Assembly: GCA_023374025.1 (NCBI GenBank)
Contig: SIJG01000002.1
Location: 782,078-846,077, forward strand
Source of the DNA: Heterodera schachtii
Taxonomy: Eukaryota > Nematoda > Chromadorea > Rhabditida > Heteroderidae
Length of the DNA stretch: 64,000 nt
Direction of reading: 5' to 3'
Shown: positions 1-10,759 of the stretch, piece by piece
How the letters are laid out: each line of letters opens with the position of its first letter
How positions within the stretch are numbered: the first letter of the stretch is position 1
Position numbers and translations under genes: made by a program
Notes under the pieces: model-generated
Databases searched by the model: none
Told to the model about the DNA's origin: nothing
Seen by the model: the letters and a program-made list of their open reading frames with translations, nothing else

Positions 1-118
1 AACGGTTACTGTAAAAGTGATTAGCTGCTTCTCTTCCTTTACCGTACCAATGTTCGTCCAATTGATCATCGCCAGTACGATGGTCAATCAAAAGGAGCGT
101 AAAATTGTCAACTTTAAC

Positions 119-1036
119 CTTCGCACCAGGGTTGCCGCCCGAATCCCGAAACCCGACATTTTTGTCGCCCCGAATCCCGACCCGATGATTTTGGGTCGGG
201 ATTCGGGACAAAATAAGCACTGGTAAGAAAGGGGTTTAGGTGGAAATTAGGTAGATAAGGAAATTGGTGAAGAAAAAAAATTTTGAGAAAAAATTAAAAA
301 TTTATTTAAACCAGTTGTTACAATGTTTGTGTGTTCTAGTGGCTAAACCTTTTGACCTTCACTGTTTGTCTCTTGGGTTCATTTCTCCGGCAGGACGAAA
401 ACTTTTTTCATATTTTCTTCACATATTCAAGCTTTTATTTTTCTTTCATTTTTAAACCGTCTAAACAGCCACTTATTAACCAAATATTTAGTCATTTTTT
501 GGCAAATTCTGTTAACATATTACACTCAAAATTTCAAAAATTTTCCAGCGGCGCCTATCGGCACCGCCGTTCCCCCCCCCCCCCCCCCCGATGTTCACAG
601 AAAGTTTTTTGGAAAAAGCGCGCGCAAAAAAAAATATTTTTAAAAACAAAAAAATTCGTCGCTTGCCTTAAAATCGCAAAAATTTGGCAATTTTGGTAAA
701 ACCCTGTTAACAAAGTGCACTCAAATTTTGAAAATTTTCTCCGCCGGTTCTAATAAGAACCACCCAGACCTTCTAGTCCCCAAATTTTTTAGAAAAAAGC
801 GCACCGCGGAAAAATTTTATGATTTTTTCATTCGAATAAAAAATTTTCTTATTAATTTTTGAACATATATTAAAAAAATTTCAAATGACCCGAATCCCGA
901 AACCCGAATCTCGAAACCCAACATTTTTCTCGTCCCTAATCCCGAATCCCGACCCGATAATTTTTCGTTTTTCGGCCGACCCGATCCGAATCCCGACCCG
1001 ATATTTTTCTCGTCCCGCGGCAACCCTGCTTCGCAC
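119..1036. mobile_element. Non-autonomous hAT-type element with 8-bp target duplication
   Basis: The element runs 127-1028. It starts CAGGGTTGCCGC and ends with the reverse complement of the same 12 bases. It is flanked by a perfect 8-bp direct repeat CTTCGCAC at 119-126 and 1029-1036. Eight-base duplications and CAGGG-type termini are known hAT hallmarks. Inside lie subterminal repeats of CCCGAATCCCGACCCGAT, including a 13-bp-stem hairpin near 170-205, and a run of about 19 C near 573-590. No transposase frame is visible, so it is a MITE-like derivative. Confidence 0.85.
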
Positions 1037-1440
1037 ATTGTGCTGTTAATTTTTTTTCTAGGCATTTTTTAGTTCATAAATTTTCTAATGGCATGATTTT
1101 CAAAAAATTTTGGCCTATTTTCGAACTGAAAATGCCAAAAACAAATGAATTTTTTGAAATTTTGACGGAATGTCAAAAATAACTTTAAAAAAAAAATATT
1201 TTTGTCAAGGAACATTAATAACTAGGGATGGGAATTTAAGTCACGAAAAATCTCTAAAAAGTCATGAAAAACCGCCAAAAAGTCACGAAAAAGTCATAAA
1301 AAAATGCCAAAAAGTCACAAAAAATGCAAAAAAGTCATGAAAAAATAACCAAAAAGTCACATAAAATTGTTAAAAAAGCACTAAATAAATCCAAAAAAGT
1401 CCTGAAAATTAGCCAAATGTAATTAAACCCAAAAGCCGTT
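1037..1440. repeat. Short-period AAAGTCAYGAAAA tandem repeat in AT-rich DNA
   Basis: From about 1240 to 1400 a degenerate unit of about 13-16 bases, AAAAAGTCACGAAAA with variable spacers, is repeated roughly ten times. It begins at the motif TAGGGATGGGAATTT (about 1224). A similar TAGGGATGGGA edge recurs at about 24985 and 32926, which suggests the end of a dispersed element. No gene is visible. Confidence 0.5.
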
Positions 1441-1518
1441 TTAAACATTCTTCGAAGAAATAATTTGACTTATTTTTCGGAATTTGCATCCCAAAAATTC
1501 ACTGCGCGAAAAAGATTC

Positions 1519-1739
1519 AAGTGCTGGAGGCCGTGGGGTCCGTTGCGCGCCTTTTCGCGCGCGTCGCGCGCCAATTTGCCAAAAGACGCACCAATGCACG
1601 CGGAAGCAGAGGATCGACTGAACGAGAAACAGTACGGGAGGAGGAAAGCAGAGACAGGGCAGAGAACAATCGAAAATTTTCACGGGGGGAGAGGAACGAC
1701 CAACTCAGGCTGGCCAAACCCCGTTTGTGCCTGAGTTGA
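1519..1739 (+). CDS. Unrecognised Arg/Glu-rich open frame, possible exon
   Basis: A GC-rich island inside AT-rich DNA is open for about 72 codons. The product is rich in Arg, Glu, Ser and Ala, with alternating charge in its second half (TERETVREEESRDRAENNR). No ATG, splice context or family is evident. The reverse strand is also open, as expected for CGCG-rich sequence. It may be a coding remnant or chance. Confidence 0.15.
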
Positions 1740-3280
1740 GACGATTTTAAGTTATAGATCGAATCCAAAAATCATTGCATAATTTGAAAGATCTTAGCTG
1801 GGGCTCTATTAGCTTATTTAATAATTATAAACAATGCAAAATTAAAAAAAAGGTGGTGTTAAAAAATAATTTTTCATATTTTCCATTTATATATAGTTAA
1901 TGATAAGGCAACTCATCCTCAAAAACAAAATCTCGAACGGGAATAGTAGGGGGCTGAAATTTTGCACAGGGGGGTAGCTCGAGAAGGCGCATCTGGGAAA
2001 ACTATAGGTTTTTTTCCACGCCAACTGAGTCCAGGGCTGAAAACTGACTTTGCCGCGTTGAGTGTTACGAATTTTTTGCTTTGCTTTCAAGCTTAGGACC
2101 CAAAAAGGCCCCCTGAACAGTTGTGCTCTACAAATACAAAAAAGTTTTTTGCTCAACCAAATGGAAGCTGTAGGTTAGGCAACGTAAATCACTTTTTTTG
2201 ACACTTCAGTACCGGGCGAATACTCATTAGCGTTTGAACTGAGCGGGGGGTGGCCAGCGAACTTATTATAGAGCTCAATGAGCTTGATTTTTCCAAATTC
2301 AAAATTTCAAAAATTTTCAAAATTTCTCGAGCTAGGCCCCCTCGGAGGTTTTGGGGTTTTTGAAGTTTTATGATTTTTTAACGATTTTCCGGGGAAAACG
2401 GAGACCACTTTTGGGAAGCAGTTTTTTGAGCTCTATCGACTGGTATTTTTTTCAGAAAAATTTCGGTTTTTTTCACGGAAATAGAAAAATTTTTTGGCCT
2501 AAGCGGGACATTTGAGTCCCGGGCTCATAACTCGTCAGGGTTTGTTTTAGCCAAAAATTGCCTTAGAGCAAAATTGTAGAGATTTTATGGGCTATCGAAC
2601 GGTGTACTTCATGTTGGGAAAAATTCAAAAATTTCCTTAGCTAGGCTCCCCTAGAAATTTTCAAAAAAAATTTTTGGGTTGAAAATTGGTGTGAAAAATA
2701 TTTTTCTGGGGTAAAATAAGGTGCTGAGTTCGAAAAGGATGTTTGTTTTACGTTTCAGATTTTTCTGAATTTTTTAAAATTTTTTGAAATTTTTCATTTT
2801 TTGGACCTCGGAAATTTGGTCGAATTTTTGAAAATTCATAACTCATTTTGTTTTTGGAATATATTAATGAAATAAAGCTTTAAAAATAGAGAAAAATAAG
2901 GAGAATTTTATGGAACATATTTGGAATTTAATTCTCTAAAAAGAAAAAAGTTATTCCAGAAATACTGGAAATTTTCGATTTTTCAGAAAAAAATTCAGAA
3001 CTCGGTTCTGAAAAGTTATTCTACAAAAGAAAAATGCTACAAAAATCCGCAATTTTTTTCTCTATTATATAAATTTTATTTGGCATTTTTATCTTTCATT
3101 AGAAAAAAGTTACAAAAATAAAAGTGATTTTGAGATTCGGGACCAAAGGGGGGTGCACATGATTTTTTGAATTGAAAAAATTTTTCACCAAAAATTTTCC
3201 AAAAACATGTCCCTTTGTGTATTTTAGGACGCTGATCACAAATCTGTAATCAGATTTTACTTTTGACATCGTTAAGGCCT
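1740..3280. other. AT-rich intergenic stretch without recognisable gene
   Basis: I see no credible coding frame. The stretch holds many short AAATTTTT/AAAAATTT blocks and fragments similar to 9390-9560 (for example CCAACTCAG and TATTAGC followed by TTAATAATTA). These suggest decayed dispersed elements. Confidence 0.5.
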
Positions 3281-3346
3281 CAGAATCCCCGTGTGCTTGG
3301 GGATTCTGAGCCATCATTTTTTGGGGGAGGGAGGAAGTTCGAATCC
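3281..3346 (+). other. Perfect 10-bp stem hairpin followed by a Pol III B-box-like motif
   Basis: Bases 3281-3308 form CAGAATCCCC, an 8-base loop, then GGGGATTCTG. At 3337-3346 lies GTTCGAATCC, which matches the tRNA T-loop/B-box consensus. I could not fold a tRNA cloverleaf around it and saw no A box. It could be a tRNA-derived SINE remnant or coincidence. Confidence 0.25.
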
Positions 3347-3640
3347 GGGCGGTGTAAATTATTTTTCGCTTTATTTTTGTTGTTGTTTTTTTCATGTTTT
3401 TAATAATTTCAAGTTAATAATAAAAAATTATTATCATAGAAAATAAAAAATTTTTTGATGAATAATCTTGTGAGTTAAATTATTATTATTTTTTAAATTA
3501 AAGAATTGCATGTCTTTTTTAAGTTTCTAATAAATTATTCGCTTATTTATTTTTTTTATTATTTAGTTTTTTTTAATTTTAAATAATCTTAATTTTATAA
3601 AATTCTATTTAAGTTAATGAAAAATCACTGGCTTTTCATT

Positions 3641-4500
3641 ATATTAATACATGTTACATGCTCAGAGAGGAAATTCATGAACTCCCTCCGTTTTCATGTA
3701 ACATGTAACATGCAACAAATTTAGAAGCGGGCGCAAAGCGCCGGGGCCACGAAGTGTCCTTATGAGCCCAACAAATTTAGAAATGGGCGCGAAGCGCCCA
3801 TCTTAGGCCGCAAAGCAGCCTACAACCCCTTAATAACTTTTCAAAAATTCATTGCTTTTCATTATATTAATACATGTTACATGTTCAGAGAGAAATTCAT
3901 GAACTCCCTCCGTTTTCATGTAACATGTAACATGTAACAAATTTAGAAGCGGGCGTAAGGCGCCAAGGCCACAAAGTGTCCTTATGAGCCCCACAAAATT
4001 AGAAATGGGCGCGAAGCGCCCATCTTAGGCCACAAAGCGGTCTAAAATCACTTAATAATTTTTCAAAAATTCATTTAACTTTTTCTATGATGAAACATAT
4101 TTCACTATGATGTTACATGTTACATGTTAAGAGAGAAATTCATGAACTCCCTCCGGTTTCATGTAACATGTAACATATTTAGAAGCGGGGCGAAGCACCG
4201 AGGCCACGAACTGTCCTTATGAGCCCCACAATTTTAGAAATGGGCGCGAAGCGCCCATCATAGGCCACAAAGCGGTCTAAAACCCCTTAATAATTTTTCA
4301 AAAATTCCTTGAAATTTTTACTATGATAATACATGCTACATGTTAAGAAAGAAATTCATGAACTCACTCCGTTTTCATTTAACATGTAACAATTATAAGC
4401 GGGCGCGAAGCGCCGAGGCCACTTTAAAAAACGGGCGCGAAGCGCCCGTCAGAGCTCAACAAATTTAAAAAACGGGCGCGAAGCGCCCGTCTGAGGCCGC
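3641..4500 (+). repeat. About four tandem units of ~230 bp carrying GGGCGC-GAA-GCGCCC hairpins
   Basis: Units start near 3641, 3855, 4085 and 4310. Each has ACATGTTACATGTT, then AGAGAGAAATTCATGAACTC, CATGTAACATGTAACATG, one or two GCGCGAAGCGC inverted repeats, and CCTTAATAATTTTTCAAAA. The fourth unit is truncated and runs into a related GCGAAGC-rich stretch at 4430-4500. Neighbouring units are about 85-90% alike by eye. Confidence 0.8.
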
Positions 4501-5079
4501 AAAGCGGACTAAAAATCGCTGAAAATTTTCTAAAAATTTCAAATCTCTTCAGTTGTACCTCTCCCACCCGTGGTTGTACCTCTTCCCCCGTGAACAGCCT
4601 AGGTAGCGAAGCTCCCAAAGCGCGAAGCGCTTTTTCCCAGCCCAGATCCGACGGTTCACGCACCCGCTAGTTTATATATAACTAAAGCAACATCGAGTTT
4701 CATTGCTAAAACTAAAATCTCGGGAACGGCTGGCGGGAGGGGTTCGGGAGTGTGGCATTGCTTAAGCAACTTTTTGAGGCGCATTCAGGAAAACTATAGG
4801 CATTCCGATCCGGAGGCCAACTGAGCGCCAGCGGCGCTGAAATGGCTTTTTGGGGGAAAATGCATGCAGTTTTTGGGCCATAACTTTTTTCTGGGAACCC
4901 GGAGCCAAAAATGTCTGCTGAAAGGGCCCTAAGTTGGAATGTTTGGGAAATTTTTTTCTTCTTGGTCGAGGCCCTAGGATCAAAGCCCGGCCTGCAAAAA
5001 TTCGCAAAAATTTTTTTTTTTTTTTTTTTTTTTTTTCGGTTTTTTGGGAATAACTCGCTGGGCATTGCGCTGAGTGTGA
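4500..5079. other. Repeat-derived DNA up to the gap
   Basis: At 4540-4680 there are GTTGTACCTCTTCC motifs and a GCGCGAAGCGC hairpin that recur at 7470-7760, so the two blocks are copies flanking the TATA satellite. A run of about 25 T lies at about 5009-5036 next to the gap. No gene is visible. Confidence 0.5.
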
Positions 5080-5212
5080 NNNNNNNNNNNNNNNNNNNNN
5101 NNNNNNNNNNNNNNNNNNNNNNNNNNNNNNNNNNNNNNNNNNNNNNNNNNNNNNNNNNNNNNNNNNNNNNNNNNNNNNNNNNNNNNNNNNNNNNNNNNNN
5201 NNNNNNNNNNNN
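5080..5212. other. Assembly gap (133 N)
   Basis: Unresolved bases lie between a long T-run and the TATA-box satellite. The array may be collapsed here. Confidence 0.99.
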
Positions 5213-5940
5213 CAATTATTATACCACATTATTTTCGAATTTATTATATATTACATGTTACATGTTCTATTACTACATGTTCCTTCCACTGTCCCCTCTC
5301 TCTCTATAAATACCCCTCAAATTTTTATGTTTTTATTTTTTTCTAATTTATTATATGCTACATGTTACATGTTACTTCCACGGCCCCCTCCCTATAAATA
5401 CCCCACAAATTTTTATTTATTTTTCATTTATTTTCTAATTTATTATATGCTACATGTTACATGTTACTTCCACGGTCCCCTCCCTATAAATACCCCACAA
5501 ATTTTATTTATTTTTCATTTATTTTCGAATTTATTATATGTTACATGTTACATGTTCTATTGTTACATGTTCCTTCCACTGTCCCCTTTCTCTCTATAAA
5601 TACCCCTCAAATTTTTATGTTTTGTTTATTTTTTCTAATTTATTATATAGTACATGTTACATGTTCTTTCACTGTCCCCTTTCTATAAATACCAGACAAA
5701 TTTTTACTTATTGTTCATTTATTATCTAATTTATTATATGTTACATGTTACTTCCATGGTCCCCTCCCTATAAATACCCCTCAAATTTTTATTTTTTATT
5801 CATTTATTTTCTAATTTATTATATGTTACATGTTACATGTTACTTCCATGGTCCCCTTCCTATAAATACTCCTCAATTTTTATATTTTGTTTACTTTCTA
5901 ATACATGTTATGTTATATTTAGCTAATTACTTTTTAAACA
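5213..5940 (+). repeat. TATA-box satellite, first block
   Basis: Tandem monomers of roughly 90-115 bp. Each has TTATTATATGTTACATGTTACATGT, then TTCCACGGTCCCCTCC, CTATAAATACCCC and CAAATTTTTATTT. Every monomer carries a TATAAATA box downstream of a GTCCCCTCC block, so each resembles a core promoter. The last monomer's TATAAATA (about 5861) lies about 85-90 bp upstream of the ATG at 5951. Confidence 0.85.
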
Positions 5941-5950
5941 TAATTCAGTT

Positions 5951-6471
5951 ATGAATTCTCCTTTTGCTTCATCTACTTCAAAATCAACCGAGGGCCACTC
6001 CGTGCTGGTAAAAGAAAATTCTATCTCTACTAAACCCGAGGGCCTTATATCTGTGGTCCAAGGGCAACAGAGCAATAAATCTACTTCATTCATTTCAAAT
6101 AAGGTTGAAAATAATGAAAAGAACTTTCAATTCATTGAAATGGTTCTATATATTTTCAATTATTGTTCTTATCACAATTTTAGTTCTCTGACGAACAAGT
6201 CGTGCATCTTATTGTTCATCGAATGGTCGCACAGGTCATTAGAAACGAAAGGACAAATGCCTACGATTCATCAAATGTTTCGATGCCAATGCTATTTAAA
6301 AAGACAACCCAACAGGAGAGAAACTTAACTGATGAGCAAATAGTTCGTGCAACTGTAAATAGGATGGTTGCTTTTGTCACTCTTGAAGAGAATCAAACTA
6401 CGGCAGTTGCATTGAAAAGGAAAAATTGTGACGACGACAAGCAAATTTTATTGAAAAAAAACGCGTCCTAA
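5951..6471 (+). CDS. Two-exon gene of unknown function embedded in a TATA satellite
   Basis: Exons 5951-6142 and 6184-6471 are separated by a 41-bp GT..AG intron and join in phase to give 159 aa. Exon 1 (64 aa) is Ser/Thr/Lys-rich and looks disordered. Exon 2 (95 aa) has two related segments, FSDEQVVHLIVHRMVAQVI and LTDEQIVRATVNRMVAFVT, about 60 residues apart. This looks like an internal duplication of an (S/T)DEQ-(I/V)V-x(4)-V-x-RMVA-x-V motif. The C-terminus is Lys/Asp-rich (RKNCDDDK). I recognise no family. Satellite monomers lie on both sides, and a TATAAATA box sits at a plausible promoter distance upstream. Without the intron both exons stay open for some distance in different frames, so the splice is inferred from phase and motif continuity. 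Confidence 0.6.
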
Positions 6472-6590
6472 TTTGTAATATGACTTGGTTTGTGATTTAA
6501 TGCGTTTGCATTTTTGTTGTTTCTACTTTTTTGTCATTGTTTGATAAGAAATAGAATTTTCCACACGCTTTTATCTTCAATCTATTCTGA
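6472..6590. other. 3' flank of the embedded gene
   Basis: Unique AT-rich sequence between the stop codon and the first monomer of the second satellite block. An AATAGAATTT-type stretch at about 6549 could hold a polyadenylation signal, but this is uncertain. Confidence 0.3.
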
Positions 6591-7475
6591 TTGTACATGT
6601 AACATGTACTTCCACGGTCCCCTCCCTATAAATACCCATCTAATTTCTTTTGTTCATTTATTTTATAATTGATTATTTCTTACCTGTTACATGTTACTTC
6701 CATGGTCCCCTCCTTATAAATGCCATTCAAAATTTTTTAATTCATTTATTTTATAATGATTATATCTTACATGTTACATGTTACACGACTTCAATGGTCC
6801 CCTCCCTATAAATACCCCACAAATTTTTATTTATTGTTCATTTATTTTACAATTTATTATATGTTACATGTTACATGTACTTCAATGGTCCCCTCCTTAT
6901 AAATAACCCTCAAATTTTTATTTTTTAAATTTATTTTCTAATTTATTATATGTTACATGTTACATATTACTTCCATGGACCCCTCCCTATAAATACCCCT
7001 AAAATTTTATTTGTTTTTCATTTATTTTATAATTGTTTATATGTTACATGTTACATGTTCTTCCACGGTCCCCTCCCTATAAATACCCCTAAAATTTTAT
7101 TTGTTTTTCATTTATTTTATAATTTATTATATGCTACATGTTACTTCCACTGTCCCCTCCCTATAAATACCAGACAAATTTTTATTTATTGTTCATTTAT
7201 TTTCTAATTTATTATATGTTACATGTTACATGTACTTCAATGGTCCCCTCTTTATAAATACCCCTCAAATTTTTATTTTTTGTTCATTTACTTTCTAATT
7301 TATTATATGTTACATGTTACATGTACTTCAATGGTCCCCTCCCTATAAATACCAGACAAATTTTTATTTATTGTTCATTTATTTTCTAATTTATTATATG
7401 TTACATGTTACATGTACTTCAATGGTCCCCTCTTAATAAATACCCCTCAAATTTTTATTTTTTGTTCATTTACTA
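6590..7475 (+). repeat. TATA-box satellite, second block
   Basis: About eight further monomers of the same satellite, each with GTCCCCTC(C/T) followed by (C/T)(C/T)TATAAATA and flanked by ACATGTTACATGT. Monomers differ by small indels and by variants such as TTTATAAATAC and TTAATAAATAC. The block shares unit order and orientation with 5213-5940. Confidence 0.85.
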
Positions 7476-7770
7476 TCACTGTTGTACCTCTTCTAATAAC
7501 TGTTGTACCTTTCTAATCATTGTTGTACATCTTCTAATCACTGTTGTACCTCTTCTAATCACTGTTGTAACTCTTCTAATTCCCAACAAAATTGAAAAAT
7601 GGGCGCGAAGCGCCCGTTCGAGGCCGCGAAGCGGCCTAAAAAGTCGCTGATCATTTTTTTAAATTCCAAATCTCTCCCCAACCAATAGCAATCTAGGTAG
7701 CGAAGCTCCCAAAGCGCGAAGCGCTTTAAGCACCCCAGAAACACGTAAGCACACCCCGCTAGTTTATATT
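7476..7770 (+). repeat. GTTGTACCTCTTCTAATCAC tandem repeat and GCGAAGC hairpins
   Basis: Five or six copies of a 20-22 bp unit (GTTGTACCTCTTCTAATCAC) at 7480-7580 are followed by GGGCGC-GAA-GCGCCC, GCCGC-GAA-GCGGC and AAGCGC-GAA-GCGCTT inverted repeats up to 7725. The second part closely matches 4430-4670. Confidence 0.75.
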
Positions 7771-7844
7771 TTTATAATACGAATAGAACATTTGAAGTGC
7801 TTTCGAATGATACCAAGATTGTTAGATTTGGCTTACAAAGAAAA

Positions 7845-7925
7845 AAAATTATAATCCATATACTTGGGCTGGCGCCGAAACGGCGGCGCCGAAACGACCC
7901 TCTCTCACTAGCCATGATTTTACAT
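7845..7925 (+). repeat. GGCTGGCGCCGAAAC dispersed element end
   Basis: GGGCTGGCGCCGAAACGGC followed by GGCGCCGAAACGACC. The same block recurs at 15215-15245 (reverse), 16058-16110, 25565-25595 (reverse) and 25800-25840. It is an inverted-repeat family edge. At 25545-25850 both ends are visible. Confidence 0.55.
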
Positions 7926-8590
7926 TTTTTTAACTAATTATTTGGATTCTTTTTTTAGGCACAAAAATCGCGAAACAGGCACCTAAAAAGCAGAAAAAAT
8001 CGCAAAATAGGCATCAAATAGGTACAAAAATCCTCAAATAGGCACAAAAATAGGCAAAAAATTTTTTTATAACGCTTTTTAGGTAGCAAAATATGTAAAA
8101 ATTTAATAAAAACACTTAAGTTTAGTTATATTTCCATTGTAAATGAAAATATTAAATATTTTAAAAAAATGTTTGAGTAAGGACAAATTTTAAAGCAAAA
8201 TTTTTATCAGAAAAAAAAAAATATTAAATTTTGGCCACTAATTTTTGAAAAAAATTTTCAGATCTTAAAGGATTTTTTCAAAAATCCGGAAAAAATCGCA
8301 AAAAATGACGAAGAATCCCTACTAATTATTATACAACAACCAAAAAACTACAGTTAATAAATGAACAATAATAAATTTTTGAAAATGTTTGAATAAAATC
8401 TCTTCAAATTTTAATATATCAATCAATTTTAAGGAAATAATATTTTAGAAAGCATTCAATTAAGGTTGCATGTGAAATTTAGAAAAGGAAAGTGAACAAA
8501 AATCTTAGAAAATTCTTGGCTAAATCAAAAACTGGAAAAAGTAATCTTGGCCCCGGAAGGAGCGGTTTTTTGCTCCCCACGTAGGACCGA
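7926..8590 (+). repeat. Dispersed ~650-bp repeat, inverted copy at 26870-27565
   Basis: Starts near AACTAATTATTTGGATTC, runs through AGGCACAAAAATCGCGAAAC repeats, and ends at CAAGATTAC/GTAATCTTGGCC. The reverse complement at 26870-27565 follows the same order for its whole length. No coding frame is visible, so it is probably a non-autonomous element. Confidence 0.7.
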
Positions 8591-8764
8591 TTCTGGGCCT
8601 GAACAGGCAGCACTGAATTGTCCTCGGCTCCAAAAATTGGGAAAATTTTTCCAATTTTTGGAGCGGGGGCTTTTTTGGGTCCCTCATCAGCATTATGGCA
8701 TAAAAACAAAAAATGATTGGTCATTTCTCAAGTGATCACTTCTTCATCCATTGGTCACTAGTAG

Positions 8765-9335
8765 GATTGTAAATTATATGGACTAAAAACGCCAAATATG
8801 GACATAAAATATAGACTAAAAAAGGCCGAAATATGGACTAAAAAGCTCAAAAATGGCCAAATATGGACCAAAATATAGACTAAAAATTGCCAAAATTTAA
8901 GTTTTAACCCCTCAAAAATTCCAAAAAAGGTTTATATATTCAATATTTGCTTAAATAAACTTTAAAAATACAATAAACAACCAAAAAATGGATTTAAAAC
9001 TTAAAAATGCATATTGTCGTCCGTTGTTTAAAAAACACCTCCAAGTTTGCCAATTTAAAAAAAAAAATTATCATTAAAAAAAGAAAAGTTCGCAAAAAAC
9101 GGTGAAATATATTTATTAAAAATGCCAAAATGACAACAAAAATTCAAATTTTCGTATTTTTTGCTATGTAATTTGTGAAAAATTCCAAAAAGTCGATCTT
9201 TAGGGGTGTATTTTTCGCTTTTTTTGCATTTTTCTTATGAAAATTTGCCAAAAATGGCCGAAATATGGACTAAAAAGGCAAAAATGGCGAAATATGGATT
9301 TATTCCCGAAAACCCCCAAAATATGGATTTTTATG
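8765..9335 (+). repeat. ATATGGACTAAAAA-rich dispersed element
   Basis: The repeated phrase ATATGGACTAAAAANGCC and relatives fill both ends, starting at TAGGATTGTAAATTATATGG. Related blocks occur at 20870-21150, 24170-24245 (reverse), 29240-29640 and 29850-29915. Only one terminus (TAGGRTT..AATTATATGGA) is clear, so the element type is unsure. hAT-like is possible. Confidence 0.5.
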
Positions 9336-9387
9336 GCGCTTTGAGTATTAAATTGCACCACAAAAAATGAATCCAATCGATTGATTG

Positions 9388-9791
9388 TGCTGTTCAGCAG
9401 AACGGGCCAACTCAGTCTCGCCAACTCCGTCCCAGCCAAGTTTTGAGCGGCATAACTTTTCATATTGTTGACCGAATTCAATAATCTTGATATCATTCGA
9501 AGCTCTTCACAAGTTCTATTAGCCTATTAATAATTACAAATGGTATCGGACTGTAAAAAAAGATAAAAATAAAAAACTTCGAAAGTTTGCCTTTTTGCGG
9601 TTTTCAAGCGACAACCTTTTTTGTGAGCTGCTTAATCATTTAGAAATACCTTAAAAATATCTTCAAACATCCAGAGCTTTCGAATGATATCATGGATGTA
9701 GTGTTTTGGTCAATAAAGAAAAAAGTTATGCCTTCTTAAACTTGGCTGGGACGGAGTTGACGGGACGGAGTTGAACCCTACCGCTGTTCAG
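9388..9791. mobile_element. Inverted-repeat element with CAACTCCGTCCCAGCC ends
   Basis: GCCAACTCCGTCCCAGCCAA at about 9420 is mirrored by TTGGCTGGGACGGAGTTGAC at about 9740. GCTGTTCAG occurs immediately outside on both sides (about 9390 and 9783), a plausible 8-9 bp target duplication. The inner sequence holds no gene. The exact termini do not match perfectly. Confidence 0.5.
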
Positions 9792-9799
9792 AGTGTTCA

Positions 9800-10285
9800 C
9801 CAATTGCAGTGGAAGAGAAATGAGCCGGCGGCCTAAACATTTTCCTTTCTCTGACCGAGTAAACATTTCTTCCGTAAAAATGAAAACTGAAAGAAAATTT
9901 ATAATTAAAAAAAAAGATTCCTCAATTAAAAAGGCAAAAAATGTAAAAGAAAAAACGAAAATTTTTCTTTTTCTAAATTGACGGAATTAACTGACAATTA
10001 AAATTATCAATTTTTAAATATTATTAAATATTGAGTTTTTTTTAATGGATTTTATATTTTAAAGCCGCAGACTTGCCACTTTTTTTTAATTTATCATTTT
10101 TTAAAATCATTTTATACTTTTTATTTGGGTTTTAGCGCGATTTTTATTTCACTTTACATAGCATAAAATTCTCGCATTTCACGTTCAATGTTTGAATTAA
10201 AGATCAATTAAAAAGTTTTTACAACAATTTACTGTAAACAGTTAAAAGAAAAATAAAACATTTGATCATTTTGGCTAATAGAAAA
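9800..10285. other. AT-rich intergenic DNA
   Basis: No gene is visible. The last 80 bases (TAAACAGTTAAAAG..ACAATTCACAA) match the 3' flank of the intact HTH-family copy at 33770-33850, so this is the downstream part of the duplicated unit. Confidence 0.5.
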
Positions 10286-10754
10286 TTACAACAATTCACA
10301 AATTTTTTTTTCTTTTTTCCATCTCTTTAGAGTTGCAATTCCAATTTTCAAAATGCCAGCAATTTCTTGATCAGTTAAAGTGGTATTTACATTCTTCATT
10401 TCATAATAATCATTCAATTTGCTCATTTTTTGTTCATCGGTGAATCGAATTGGACCTACAAATAATTGGATTAAAAATTAAAAATTTAGTTAAAGTACTT
10501 TGAAAAATTAAAAAAAACTAAATTAAAATTTACTTTTACCGATTTCAATGCCAAATTCCTTCTTCCATTTTCGGAATGTTTTTCTGTGAATGCCCAACCC
10601 TTTCACAAAATGTTTCTGTTCTCCATTTTCGGACATTCTTTTAATTTCGTCAATTTGTTCAATAAATTTTTGCTTTTTCTGTTTATAAAATTTATTTTCA
10701 TAAATAAAACCAAATTCTTTTTTCCATTTATAAATTTTCTTCAGAGAAATTCCC
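10286..10754 (-). pseudogene. Triple-HTH family copy 1 (3' part only)
   Basis: Exon-1 C-terminal part 10754-10534, starting GISLKKIYKWKKEFG, holds two HTH units, each ending in a (K/R)KWKKEFG or YKWKKEFG motif. A GT donor follows at 10533, and exon 2 (10455-10286) carries the third unit (DQEIAGILKIGIATLKRWKK). The N-terminal signal and acidic linker are absent. Directly upstream sits the start of exon 2 of copy 2, so two family members were fused by recombination inside repeated HTH coding sequence. The C-terminus runs a few residues longer than usual because the stop is displaced. It could be translated only as part of a fusion. Confidence 0.75.
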
Positions 10755-10759
10755 AATAA

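Noticed and set aside
120..215. Telomere-like CCCGAATCCC repeat
   Set aside because: The repeats lie inside a TSD-flanked hAT element and are subterminal motifs, not a telomere array.
3281..3360. tRNA gene
   Set aside because: GTTCGAATCC and a hairpin are present, but no acceptor, D or anticodon arms pair to make a cloverleaf.
4712..5309. Frames of 132-167 codons across the gap
   Set aside because: They depend on the unresolved N stretch and a T-run. There is no real coding evidence.
5255..5954. Tyr/Phe-rich frames in the TATA satellite
   Set aside because: Periodic with the monomer and present in shifted frames. They are not genes.
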